From contig JAFFSR010000316.1 in NCBI GenBank assembly GCA_017163975.1, positions 922,001-986,000 on the forward strand: a stretch of 64,000 nucleotides of DNA. Reading direction: 5' to 3'. Positions 33,605 through 46,389 of the stretch are shown piece by piece. Position numbers and translations under genes: made by a program. Source of the stretch: Anastatus disparis (lineage: Eukaryota > Arthropoda > Insecta > Hymenoptera > Eupelmidae). The number at the start of each line of letters is the position of its first letter. Position 1 is the stretch's first letter. The notes under the pieces are model-generated. The model was not told the origin of the DNA and searched no databases. It worked only from the letters and a program-made list of their open reading frames with translations.

Positions 33605-34925
33605 AATTGACGAAGATACAGCATTTTGAGTCCATTTTCATTTTTTCACCTTTCATTTTAACATTGAACACAAAATAGGTTATAGCATCGTGAAAAAATT
33701 TTTTTAAGCCGTATTTCGGGGTCTCCACATCTTCTCTTGAGTATTAGAACATATTCACATAATTTTCAGCCAAAAAAAAATTCGATCCGTGACGGCCTGC
33801 ATGAATCTGAATGAAATCAGCCTAATAAAGCAATTAAGAAGACTTATATGATTAATTCATGCATGGGAAATTGTTAATAACTTAATATTTTAATTGATTG
33901 GGCATTTAATAATTAGTTCACGAGAGTAAATATATTTTTTGCAAAAATCAAATAGATCAAAAATTACAATACTCTATGATAAAAACCAATTCCTGATAAT
34001 AGATTAGTGTAACAGATGAAATAACGGTTATTTATTTATTCTTGAAAAAATGTTCACGGTATAAAACTAAAAATGTACTAGTTTTAAGAATATATAGGTC
34101 ATGATAAAAAAATACTTTCACATATTTGATACTTAGAAATTAGAAAAATCTTAATCTGTTTTGTATTATCAAATTGTATCAGTTTAAATCAGAGGCAGTA
34201 AACGTATTAGTTTATTTAAAATGAAGAATACTGCATTTTCGATGATCAAGATGAGGGTGTCAAAGGTCCTGGCCAAGAAATTTTCCATAAGGGAATTGTT
34301 GTACATGCATATAACTACTTTCAAATAAATTTTTGTGAAAATTAAAGTTAGTAGAAAATAAATATAGACATTCAAAAATGGCAAAAATCACGATTTTTAC
34401 AAAATGCTTATTTTTTTAAATAATTATATCTTGGCCTTCTTCGCGTCGATTTTAATCAGGCAGGTCTTATTTGAAAGTTTCTAAAAATATCTTTATAATA
34501 AAACTTATAAAAAGTATTTTCGTTCATTTGTTCGGTTTTAGCAGCAATTTGTCGAATTTCGTCAAATTTTTTCAAATTTCTCTTGTTAAAATTTGGTTGC
34601 CATAAATGGAGATTAATATTTAAAAATATGAAAAAATCATAAAATATGCTAGACCTTACAACGAGAAAATAAAAATTGGTAAATTCAAATCGATTAGCAG
34701 GGAGTCGAGATAAGCTCTCAAAAAAGGAGCAAAAATTGACTATTTTTTGACATCGAAGGGATTATAGCTCTGACCCTAATGCTACTAGAGGGCTGAAATT
34801 TTCACCGCAAGGTTTTTTCATTAGGCACAACAACATACTATAATTTGTCAAAAGTCCCAGGACCCCCCTCAGAAAAATTTGGCGAAAAGTATTCGCATTA
34901 CTCATATATATATGTATATATATAT
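33605..34925 (-). repeat. Dispersed repeat, right copy (inverted partner of 4203-7835)
   Basis: It is the reverse complement of 4203-4553 joined to 6730-7835, without the 2.2-kb and 137-bp insertions found there. It therefore shows the empty sites for both insertions. It ends in a TA microsatellite (about 34905-34932). Confidence 0.8.
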
Positions 34926-35620
34926 ATATATAATAGAAAAAGGCTATTGTTTAATTTATAATTATCCATGCGGAAATTTGGGTTAGAAAAAATAAAAATT
35001 ACATATAATATAGTCTATAGTTTTAATAACAAAAATATAATTTACATGAATTATACATGAATTACATTAAATATTGTTGATTGATAGAAAGGATTATACA
35101 AAGATATGAGTTTGACATCAAGAAATTACTCCATAACATCATTAAACAAATTCACTATTTACCATTAAAAATTCTATTTCATTAAATTTCATTTTCTACT
35201 TATGCCCAAAAACGAACAAAAATAAAGATTTTTAAAACAAATAGGAATCCTGAAAAAGAAAATCATAATTTTCACACAATTGATTTTTCATACCACCTCT
35301 GGCAAAAATGCGATCATCGTCCCTGCGTGCCTTTGCTGAAACGCCGATTTCCTTGCCGGCTAAATAGATGGCGCGTACATGGGGATGGAAGAAAATCAAA
35401 GCCCGTGCGCGTGTTTTCGAGTTTCATATACAGTGAGTATGAGTGAGCGCATATGAGAATGTAGTCAATGCGAAAGAGAAAGACAAACTTAAAAGTAAGA
35501 ACATAGCGAACAGTCTTTCTCTTTCGCATCAACTATACACGTTCCAGTATGAATATCTATCACAACAAGTTGCTGCTGGCAACGAATTAAGAAGTGAGAA
35601 AGAGAGATAAATAGATAATT
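34926..35620. other. Non-coding stretch with one perfect hairpin
   Basis: No gene is recognised. A 17-bp perfect inverted repeat, ATGCGAAAGAGAAAGAC at 35468-35484 and its complement at 35513-35529, encloses 28 bases. Confidence 0.5.
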
Positions 35621-38600
35621 AATTTATTTATGTACATTGTGTTGTACAAAAACTAAAGAATACAAAAATTTATAAACATAATAAGATAACTGAATATAAC
35701 AATTTAAAAATATAACAAAATAGAAGCTAATAAGATAATAATTTAACGAGATATATGAACAAGAGTCAAACAAGAAATTAAAATTAAAATTAATATTATG
35801 CTGACAGCAGTGGCCCATTCTTCAAGGCTAGTTGATGAGCAAATGCAGATGATTTGAATACATGGAGTGAGGGTGAATCACGAAGCGGCGCAGGGAAACC
35901 ACTCCAGTCACGATGATGTGATCAGGAATGATCTCTGATTATACCCTATGGATGCTAAGGGAATGGTCAGAGGCCTCACATCACCCCTCAGCGCCCTCAC
36001 TGGCTGGTCCCATATAAATCTGGAATATAAATAAGACCATGTATTCGTTGAGAACATTTTATATAAGAAAGTTGTAAAATAGTTTCTTCTACCCGCTGTA
36101 GACAACCAGCCAAGCAAGAAACGATAAAAAGAAATGTGCTCACGCCTACCAACACCATAGATGTAATGAATACCAGCATTAATGACTCTCTGAAGTCTCA
36201 CAAGGCGAGTGTCAGGGTATTTGGACGCCAATCCTGTTCAAATTTTGAGAGATGATTTTAGATGTAGAAATATGAAAAAAGCCAAGGTACTAGACTCTAA
36301 CGCTCAATATTTCTCTAGTTACGAGCAAATAAAAAAAATCACTATAAAAGTTACTAGATTTTCTAACGCTTATAATTCATTAGCATTGATAGCTAGAAGC
36401 CTGAACCTTTTTTTAAATGAAAGTTGAGCTCAAATCCTTTCGAATTATTACCTATAGCATCCCGAAATATTATTTTTTTCTAAAGTTATAGAGGAATAAA
36501 AATTGAAACAAATTTTAGCATTTATCATTGATTAATTAAAAATAATGTTATGAAGACGGATTTCAGGTCCAATTTTTATCCCTCTATAACTTTAGAAAAA
36601 AATAATATTTCGGGATGCTATAAGTGATAATTCGAAAGGATTTGAGCTCAACTTTGATTAAAAAAAAGGTTCAGGCTTCTAGTTATCAATGCTAATGAAT
36701 TATAAGCGTTAGAAAATCTAGTAACTTTTATAGTGATTTTTTTTATTTGCTCGTAACTAGAGAAATATTGAGCGTTAGAGTCTAGTACCTTGGCTTTTTT
36801 CATATTTCTACATCTAAAATCATCTCTCAAAATTTGAACAGGATTGGCGTCCAAATACCCTGACACTCTCCTTTTCAGATCAAGCTCAGCGGAAAGGTCG
36901 CCATAAACAAGACAACAGTAGTCTATAAGAGGAAAGAGTAATGCTTGAATGAGATGTTTTCTGAGAGCAAAAGTGGTACTTCTCCTGAAAAAATTAAGCC
37001 TATAAAGCAAAGAAAAGGATTTATTACATAATTGAGCGACATGCTCCCTCCAATTAAGCTTACTATCAAATCAGACTTCCAGACTACGAACCTTTGTCTC
37101 AAACCCAATGATTGTACCATTCAATGGAACACCAGCAATATTAATGAATAACAGCATATTAACATAGTAAGAGCCAATAATTATGGCTTTGGTCTTATCA
37201 ACATTAAACTTAAGGTGATTCCTAGAAGCTCAGTTCGCAATAAGTTTAGCATGCGCACTCATGATTCAGGTAAACGTATCAAGCTCAGTAATAGGAAAGT
37301 GTACACAAACCTGTAAATTGTCAGCATATATAAGATGCTGAATAGCAGAACTAAAATCAACGGATACATCATTAATAAAAATAGAGAACAGAAGCGGTCC
37401 CAATACAGATTCTTGCGGAACTCTAGTATTAAGAGTGATATAGTCGGACATGTCAACGTTCTCATCAATAGCTGCCTGCCACCTGTCACATAGATAAGAG
37501 GCAAACTATTTGACAACTGAATTAGAAATGTCTAGTGAAGACATCTTTCTGAGGAGAGTAGCATAACATACAGTGCCAAATGTCTTGCTTAAATCAAACA
37601 GTATAAGCAAAGTAACATAACGTCTGTCCATATTAAGTCTGATGTCATCCGTTAACTTTAGTAAGGCAGTCTGCGTACTATGTCCAGTTCTAAAACCAGT
37701 CTGTTTTGGATCCAGTAACTGTCTCATAGCAAAGTAACCGTAAAGCTGTTAAAAAACAAGTCACTCAAGAACCTTGGACAAAAAGGATAACAAGAAGATA
37801 GGCCGAATATCACTCATAGACCGTGGTAAGATCTTATTGATGGTTGTTACCAAAGAGACTTTCCAGCATGACGGAAAGAGACTCTATCTGAGTGAATCAT
37901 TGAAAATTCGACACGAGAAAGGTCCAATTACTGGAAATGCAGCGAGAATAAAAGACTGAAGAATGGCATCGATTCCTCTGGCTTAAAAGGCAAAACTCCG
38001 TACAGCCATGTAGACATCTTCTAGAGTTACCTCACAGAAATTAAACAAAGGCTTAAACGATTCGTCATCAAACAGAGAATTAAAAAAATCAGAAATCGAA
38101 GAGACCAACGGATCGTATGCCACACTGCCAAAGTATCGATTGAGCTCATTCACTGAAAAAGAGTGACGAGAATTATTGCCACTAGAACAAATTCCAAGAT
38201 TCTTGAGCTCCTTTCAGATCCGTTTTGAGTCAGTTAGTCTAGAAAGTCGGTCATGGTAGTAAAGTAGTTTAACAGACTCAATACATTTATGATCCCTGTC
38301 CCGAGCAGCTCTGTAGTTAAGAAGGTCAGTGCGTAGTCGTGAGCGTCTGTAGCGCCTGTAAAGCCAGTTCCTTTTTCTGATCATGCGATAATGCTCTTCA
38401 GTGATCCACGGGCGACAACCCACATCCTGACGGACTCGCTTAACAGACAAAAAGAGTGCAATTGCCTCATTAAGATGTTCATAGAAAAAATGAAGACAAG
38501 CCGAGAGGGAGGAATCTCCGCCACAGATAGCACATTCCAGAGAACTAAGCATTATCTACAGCATTATAAGCTCGATAAGAAAAGTTGTTAAGCACAGGTT

Positions 38601-39730
38601 TAGAGATAGAAGACTTCACAGTCGCCGTTATGAAGTCATGTCCGTCAATGAATGGCACGTCAGTCTTCCAATATTCAAGTAACACGTCATTAGAGTCTAT
38701 AAGGCACAGATCAAGCCATGTATCAAAAGAAGAGGTGTGATGAGTTGCACCGTAAGGCACAGAGAGAAGTGCATTTTCTTCAATTAAACTCTTCAGAAAT
38801 ACTGAATCATCAGTATCAATCAACAGATGCGTATTAAAATCACCCGTAATAACTTTTGTGCTAATCTGTGCATATAAAATGTCAATTCAGAAATCAAGTC
38901 TGTACGGGCCAGAAACGGAGCATGAGGCGGCCTGTAGACAACTCCCACAAAAATTGGAGAAGCAACATCAGAAGATTTAATCTCGCAAAAAAGATATTCA
39001 GGTAACCCAGGCTTACCACACCAATAACTAGTGGCAGAACAGAGACGTATAGGATTAAGTGAGTTGTGAATATACAAAGCCACATCTCCACCTCTGGTGT
39101 TACGATCCTGCTTATAAAGCACGTAGTTGTCCAAGGCAATCAGAGAGTCACCAACAACTTGGCCTAATTTTGTTTTAGTTACAGCTATCACGTGAAAGTA
39201 GGGGCGAGAAGCCAAAAAGAGTCTAATCATCTCAATGTGCGCTTGTAAAGAGTTGGCATTGAAGTGATAAACCCGGAGATCATCCCTTGTGGTGAAATAA
39301 TTGTTAATGAACGATGAAGCTGAAACATTAGTAGTAGTCGATGAGTTAGCAAGGAGAGGAGGAGAGAATGGACTTACCACATCATTACGATTTAAGATGT
39401 ATTCTTGTTGTTGGAAGACATCAGCAACAGCTTCGATAAAAAACCCTTTAAGTCGGTATCCATCGGTAGCAATCCTAGTAAGAGCGTCATTCCTCCTTTT
39501 TCTCACAAATATCATTCCATTCCTTACGAAGGTAATTAAATCATACTTTTTATCCTTCGCTTTTGCGAGTACTCGGAGCTTCAGCTGATACAAAGAAGCA
39601 GGCAGATACTCATTGATGTTGATCGTAGATGAGGTTAGAGAATCAACATTTTTCATCCTACGAAGCAGCTGCTCCTTGATCTCAGTCGCTGTCCCACAGC
39701 TGTCGCGTCCGCCACTACGTGACTTATAGA
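35620..39730 (-). mobile_element. Decayed LINE (non-LTR retrotransposon) with EN and RT
   Basis: A jockey/I/CR1-like LINE with endonuclease and reverse transcriptase, read leftward. The ORF2 start with endonuclease is open at 39656-38820 (YHFNANSLQ, VVYRPPHAP). It continues through 38823-38545 and 38552-38214. RT motifs follow: GFRTGHSTQTALLK (37690), SVLGPLLFSIF (37420) and YADNLQ (37330), where the second catalytic Asp is Asn. The C-terminus (LIDYCCLVYGD, 36930; RLQRVINAGI, 36190) is split by the foldback element at 36207-36868. Many stops and frameshifts make it dead. It resembles but is not identical to the plus-strand LINE at 43100-46140. Confidence 0.88.
36207..36868. mobile_element. 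Foldback MITE inserted in the LINE
   Basis: A 662-bp near-complete palindrome with ends GAGTGTCAGGGTATTTGG and its complement. Arms of about 300 bp face each other around a short loop near 36530. It interrupts LINE coding sequence between LDLK and LVRLQRV. A diverged relative lies at 51591-52248, sharing GCTCAATATTTC, TTAGCATT and the same palindromic layout. Confidence 0.85.
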
Positions 39731-39734
39731 ATAT

Positions 39735-39965
39735 ATTAAGGGTGTCGTCTACCCATTACTTGTTTCATATTTTAAAGGACTCCGTCCGGCCGCGTGTAAA
39801 TAGTAGACTTTAGAATAACTTAAGGGTGTCGTCCACCCATTACATATTACGTTAATTAAAGGACTCCGTCCGACTGCCGCGTAGTTATTAAGATTGTAAA
39901 ATAAGTTAAGGGTGTCGGCCATCCTTTATCTTTACATCACTTAAGGGCTCCGAAAGCCCATAGAG
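39735..39965 (+). repeat. Array of spaced small hairpins, copy A
   Basis: Six short hairpins lie in a row, each just after TTAA or TAAA: GGGTGTCGTCTACCC (39740), GGACTCCGTCC (39777), GGGTGTCGTCCACCC (39824), GGACTCCGTCC (39861), a damaged GGGTG form (39910) and GGGCTCCGAAAGCCC (39945). Spacing is 35-50 bp. A second array with the same two hairpin types is at 62805-62966. Stems are conserved through compensated or tolerated changes (GGGTG/CACCC, GGGT/ACCC, GGGCT/AGCCC). Confidence 0.7.
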
Positions 39966-40114
39966 ATTAGTAATTTAGATTATCAAGTAATAGTTCCTCT
40001 CAAAATGCAACACCAGCAACTAGCCAGGAGTTTACTGTTTCCTCAGACAGTCAAATCTCTAGTGATTATTCAATTCAAGAACCATCTGTTAAACCAAACA
40101 CTGAATATATTCAT

Positions 40115-41868
40115 ATGCACATTCCCAGAGTAAGCATAAGTCACAGATACTGTTTTATATGTAAATCTGTAAACAATATTCAAAATGTGCTTATTGAAGC
40201 TCGTATCCAAGTGTTTGTTACCAGAAAAATTTTTATACCTAATGAAAATAAATGTTGTAAGATTCATCTAATAAAGAATAGATTTTATCAAGATGAAGTC
40301 TTACAACTAAATGTTTTTTCAAAGGAATCCGTTATTCAAGTTTCAGAACTTTCACTATTTATGAACAAAATATCAGATAACATGAAGCCATAGCTTCATG
40401 ACCAAATTGGAAATTTTCAAGTTTCGGAAGAACGCGTAAAAGCTCTCACTGGCCACACGTGGGATGATATTCTCCAGCTGTGCAATAAAATAAGTGCCAT
40501 GAGATCTACTGAAAAACGAAATTTAACGCAAGCGTTGGTACTTTTTTTATTTAAGATGAGATCTGGTAACTCCAATAAATGTATCTCTGCAATTTTTGGC
40601 ATTGAAGAATATATAGTTCAAAATTCCATCGCTTCCGTACTCAACTGTTTTGAAAACGAAATTTTGCCAAAACATTTTGGGATCAAAGCTTATTCTCGGG
40701 AATTCATTCTTACCCAAACAGCTGAAGTAGCGAAAATGCTGTATAGTGTAGACAATAAATTAGCCTTGATCTGTGACGGAACCTATTTACGCCACCAAAA
40801 AGCAGCAACAATGTTTACCAACGGAAATCGTATTCAGGACAAAAAAAAACTTCTCTATGCAAGCCATTTACAATGTGCACAACAAACGGTTGTATTGTGA
40901 ATTGTGCTGGACCTTACACTGCAAATTATAACGATGCTAAAATATTGGAAACTATATTAAAGCAACCTGATGGATTAAATGAGACTCTTCAAAAACAAGA
41001 TATTTTTATTCTTGATCGAGGATTTCGAGATGTAGTGGATTTTTTGAACGAATGGAAAATTACTGTCTTAATGTCCGCTTTAAAAGGTAATAGACCTCAA
41101 CTTACCGCTGAAGAATCTAATGGGTCTTGTCTAGTGATTAAACTTAGATGGGTGGTTAAAGTGATACATGAAATAATCGGCCAAAAGTATAAGCTACTTC
41201 ACCATCAATTCAACAATGGTCTTCTTCCAAGAGCCAGATTATTCTGTAAGATTGCTTGCTTTTTGCAAAACACGTTTGGCAAGAGATTGAATTCCGATGC
41301 AGAAAATCTGGTAAAAATGATCGAAAGAATCAACTTCATGAAAAATGTTCAAAATACTTTAGCGCTTGAAGTTTATGATAACAATTGGAATCGAAAGACC
41401 GTACCTTTTCAGCAGTTATTATCGGAGGAAATACTTGACTTTCCCGAAATGACGTTAAAAGATCTTAAAGTTTTCTTTACTGGTACTTATCAGTTATCGC
41501 AATCAGTTTCCTATTTGGAAGAAATTCTAGAAGATAACGGTTCATTATTGTTCAGCTATTCAAAAGAACAGCCAGATATTGTAAGATTTGAGGTTCAATC
41601 GAGGCATGTCAGAAGAAAAAAGTATAAATGTTATATACAGTACTGCTCAAAAACGGTTGGCATCAATGGCATTAAGAGATATTGCTGCAATTGTGCAAAC
41701 GGGGACAAAACAATTGGGTGCTGCTCTAATCTAGCAGCTATTATTTTTCATTTAAGTTACGCGAGATACTTATCTCGTATATTTAGACCAGCTGAAGTCT
41801 TAACTACACTCTTCGATGTACAACAAATCGAACCCGTAATAGAAGAAAACAGTGAAGATAAAGACTGA
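40115..41868 (+). pseudogene. DDE (DDE_Tnp_4-like) transposase, nearly intact
   Basis: This encodes a cut-and-paste transposase of the Harbinger-like DDE_4 group. The N-terminus has a C-x-x-C pair (YCFICK) and later C and H residues, suggesting a zinc finger. One in-frame stop lies at 40391-40393. The core starts with ICDGTYLR (about 40770, first Asp), then a frame change at the run of nine A near 40845, then LDRGFRD (41015, second Asp). The frame 40873-41868 is open for 331 codons and ends in a SWIM-like region (YCCNCANGDKTIGCCSN), with Asn where His is usual. Only these lesions separate it from an intact frame. Terminal repeats were not found. Confidence 0.78.
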
Positions 41869-43095
41869 ATCAATATTCACAAATAATGACTAAATATTAA
41901 TAAATGTTGTTATAATGAATAAAAAAAATTATGTATTATATTTACTGTTTTTATTATTCTTCTACAATGCATGCAACGTAATGATTTCCTTAATATCAAA
42001 AGTGATAACTTTCTTATACAAAACTCTTTTTTAATTCTTAATTGATTTTTGAATGTATATCATTACTTTTATATACAATATTTTTTTATTCGATTTTCTA
42101 CAATAACAGAATAAAAATAACGAAAAGTTCTATATAATTTTTAATACTTTCTTTACAAAAATAATTGTTCATCTACAGTAATCAATTCAAATATAAAACT
42201 AATATATTATCTGTTCATTTGAAGATTGGATACAGTGAAAACTTTTGAAAAAATCGGAAAAGACTATCTTTTGCTCTTTGGACCCTTCCATAAGCTAGTT
42301 AAAGTAAAACTTATGGCACCACTACATTCTACAGGAAAAAATACACAAAAAATATGTATAATTAAATGATAAGAAGATTACAAATGGCTATTCAAACACC
42401 ATAGAAGAAAAGATAGTACTTCTGACATGCTTGAAGCAGACTACTTTTTCGTTTTCGATTTGTAGTAAATAGTATAAAAATATTTTTAACAAGTATAGTA
42501 CATATTTTCGACGTATTTTTTATCGTAGAATTTAAAAATGCTATCAGATCTATTAAAATTAGCTTCATTGAGGCGTAAGTGGCAAAAAACACTAAAAAAC
42601 CGTTAAAAAAGTAGTTTTTTTGACTTTTTGATATGGCGCACCACTTCGACAAATCTGAAAAAAATCTTACATTTTAAGATAATTTTTTCAAAACTTTTTA
42701 CCAAATATCTTTTTTACACCTTCAAATGGCGAGTTTTTAGAGCGATTTTAAGATTTCAGAAACTTTTTTAGGTTAGGTCGCCCAGTTAAAAATTCAAGGT
42801 AAGCATTTTTTTATGGGTATTTATGCAAAAATTATGTAAAAATTTTTCCAGACTGGGTAATAATAATTCAGGTGTCGGAAACCAAAATTAACGAAAAAAC
42901 ACGTTTTTTGGAGGTGGGGAGATGGGGGGTTCGATAATCTTAAAATTCATTATTGGATATATGTCGACCATTCGTGCAACCAAATTCCAAATCCCCAAAG
43001 TGTGATTTCGCCTATCTTATCCTATCATACTCTTTATGACCTCCTCAGAAAGACTCATACGGTGTCTAGGGACAAGGTTATTCCAAAGCCTTTCA
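41869..43095. other. AT-rich stretch between transposase and LINE
   Basis: No gene is recognised. A 22-base string at 42453-42474 recurs exactly inside the LINE at 44836-44857. Confidence 0.55.
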
Positions 43096-43099
43096 TTAG

Positions 43100-46000
43100 G
43101 AACCTGACAGTTTTCCTCAAATAGTCAGCTAAATCTGCACCGATTCCGATCATGAGGAAGGTTGATTTGGATTCTTTTAGGTCCCTGAAAAAATCATGAC
43201 TAAACATTGGGTCACATCTTCATTCAACATCAGCTGATCAGTTCGATCACCCTTCTTCTCGGGTTGATCACGAGGCTCGTATTTTTGGCAGTATATTGGT
43301 GGCTCACATTAATGTCAATAGACTAAAGACTCACTTTTCTCTTGCTGAGGCTCGTTGCTCAGAGAAAAACTACGATATTCTTGCCATCTCTGAGTCTTTT
43401 TCGACTGATCTCGACAGCGATGATGATCTTGGTATACAGGGCTACAGTCACTTCAGATTGGACAGGGTTGGTAAGGAGGGTGGCGGAGTCGCTGCCTATG
43501 TACGAGAGGAATTTCGGGTCAGAGTAATTCACCATTCCGATCCTAACTTTGACAACTCGCTCGAATTTCCCCTGTTGGATGTTACGATTGGTTCGGAAGT
43601 TCTTCTTTTCGGTGTGATTTACACACGTTCCAAGGCAACCTATCCTGCTGATCTATTCGCCATTCTTGATAAAATTTCTCCTCGTTATAAGAATATCATC
43701 CTTACTGGTGACTTCAACATCAACCTGGCCGCTGACTATCATGTGTCCAGATTTCTTCGGTCAAACGTTGAGTCTCTCTCTCTCTTCATTGTCCTTTCTG
43801 AGCCAACCCACCACGTTCTTTGTGACCGATTTGTTTCTCACACTCTGCTTGATATTTTCATTGTTGGCTCTGCGGATACAAAAACTGACTTGCCCTTCAT
43901 TGCCGGGTATGATCTGATTGAGTTGTGCTTTAGGTTTCATCGGCTCACCTCCGTCCCTAAACGTTTTTGGTCTCGTAAGCTGGATACCCTAGATGGAGTC
44001 AGTTTTAATTCTAGTCTTAAGTCTTCTCTGGTTGATAAGGTTCAAGGGTCACTCGATGACCTGACTTTCGCTGTTGACAGCATGGTTTTGCCTTCTCTCA
44101 TTGATTCGACTAATATACAGCCCTTAGAGACTCTCTGCCACAATGTCATTCTTGACAAGTTGGTTGACAGCTGTACTGAAATCTTGGTCGACACTTTCGA
44201 TGCTCACGCTCCTCTGAAACTAACTAAAATACGGCCTTGTAGCAAACCTTGGGTTTCTAATGATCTGCGTCTACTTATGCGTCAGCGTGATCGTGCGTAT
44301 AGATGGGCGGCCAGATCTGGTAAATCGGATATTGAAAGGTACAGAACTTTGAGAAACTCTATCTCAAATAAGCTGGATACAGCTAAGTTTCTGTACGTAT
44401 CTGATCGTATTAAACGGGCGAATGACTCAAGAGCAAAATGGTCGACTCTTTACAAATTGGGTCTTGCTAACAAGGCGCTTCCCTCTCCTCTTCAATACTT
44501 CTCGGTATCGGCTCTTTTATCTCATTACTCTGGCATCTCTCGGTGTGGTCCACCTTTATCTTCATTGAATGTCAAAGATATTCTTAGTATTTATTTGTCT
44601 GACTCGTTACCGGTCTTTGAGTTTCGGGAAGCGGGCACCGAGACGGTCAGCGGTCTCATTGCTGCGGCAGAGTCTAGGTCTTCAGGTCCGGATGGTATCA
44701 CGGTGTCAATGTTAAAGTTGGCCGCTCAATCCTTTGCTGAACCATTTGCCCAGTTAGTTAATACCTCTTTAAGACTCTCAGCCTTTCCATCTAGTTGGAA
44801 GAAGGCCTACCTACTCCCGTTGGCTAAGCTAAAGGTTTCGATTTGTAGTAAATAGTAGTCCATGGACAATCCGGGCCAAACTAGGCCGATTTCTAGGTTG
44901 TGTGAGCCATCGAAGGTCCTAGAGACGGTGGTTAATCGTCAGCTTCTCAACCACATCAATGCAAACAACTTGCTTAACGAGTATCAGGCGGGCTTTCGAG
45001 CGGGCCACAGCACACAGACAGCACTCCTCAATATCTTAGAAGACGCTCGCACGGCCGTTGACAGGAGAATGGTAACAGCCCTTCTCTTGTTTCATTTTTC
45101 AAAAGCCTTCGATACAGTTCCTCATAGACTAATTCTTCACAAATTACGCCGTCTCAATTGCTCAGATAAGATAATAATCTGGTTTGCTTCCTACCTTCAG
45201 AGCCGTACGCAGGCAATTGAGGATCCAGCGAATGGCATGGCAGGTGAATGGGCGTTTTTAAACACTGGTGTACCACAGAGTAACGTGTTGGGCCCTTTGC
45301 TCTTTTTTATCTTCATTGATGACTTCCTTAGTGTCCTACATTTTTGCAGACACATGTTGCTTGCTGATGATTTGTAAATTTATCGCTCCTTCTTTCCCAA
45401 TGATTTCTCTGACGAGTTGGTAAACATCAATGCTGATATCTCCGCTTTGACTCTCTAAAGCAACTGCCAATGGCCTTACCATTAATGCAGCTAAAACTCA
45501 GACTATTATCATTGGTAGTGAGCAATATGTCTCTCGTCTTTCTCACCAAGATTCCTCCTCTTCTTTGATAGTTAATGGCGAGTGCATACCATTTGCCACT
45601 GAGGTCAAGAGCCTTGGTGTCTGGATAAACTAGACTTTAAATTGTGAGAAACAAGTGTTGTCTATTGTTCGTAGGGTCCATGGTTCACTTCATTCGCTGA
45701 GATTCTACAAACGCTCTCTCTCTCTCTCTCTCGAGGCCTTAGGCAGAGGCTGGTTGAATTACTCATCTTCCCGATCTTTGACTATGCCTGTGTTGTCTAT
45801 GATGACCTCTTTCAGTATCAGAACCTGAAGCTTCATAGGGCCCTTAATGCATGTGTCAGGTTCGTTTTTGGTAACATCAAGGCCCAGGAAAGAGTGTCGC
45901 CTTACAGGCTTGAGCTTGGTTGGCTGTCAGTCGAAAGAAGAAGAAGCTATTTTCTTTAATCCTTGGCTTTCTCAATAATCTCCTCAGGGTGTCCGTCCTA

Positions 46001-46140
46001 CTTGGCTCGACGCTTTTCGAGAGTCAACTAAGATGTGGTTGTTAGGTCATCATTTCGTAGGCCCCCCAGAGTACTAATCTGTCCCACTGCTCGCACTAGT
46101 GCCCTTCAACAATCTTTCAATATATCTTATGCAATATTAA
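43100..46140 (+). mobile_element. Decayed LINE with EN and RT, plus strand
   Basis: A fragment of an upstream frame near 43100-43290 precedes ORF2. Endonuclease is open from 43296 (HINVNRLK, GDFNINL near 43707), followed by a linker with KPWVSNDLRLL (44250). Two stops follow in frame (44853-44858), then RT: RPISRLCEPSKV (44880), GFRAGHSTQTALL (44995), SNVLGPLLFFIFIDD (45280), LADDL (45362) directly followed by a stop. The C-terminus is traceable as DYACVVYDD (45780), LHRALNACVRF (45830) and YRLELGWLSV (45905) to about 46130. A CT-rich run near 45715 interrupts it. Same LINE clade as 35620-39730. Confidence 0.88.
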
Positions 46141-46389
46141 AAATAAGGACCGTGGAGGCGTCAGGGTAAGCAAAGAGTACAGGCTTTATATATAATATTC
46201 GCATGGAATATAGATAGAATAGAGACTTTAGATTTAACGTGAGTTTATTAAAAATGATAAAATTGAATACGAAATAAAGAATCTAAATTTAAGTAATAAA
46301 CTAAGAATAATAGTTAATATAATATTTTTTTATAAAAAAAAAAGATTAATATATAAAGGATATTGTCCTCTATATGATTAACCTTTTTC

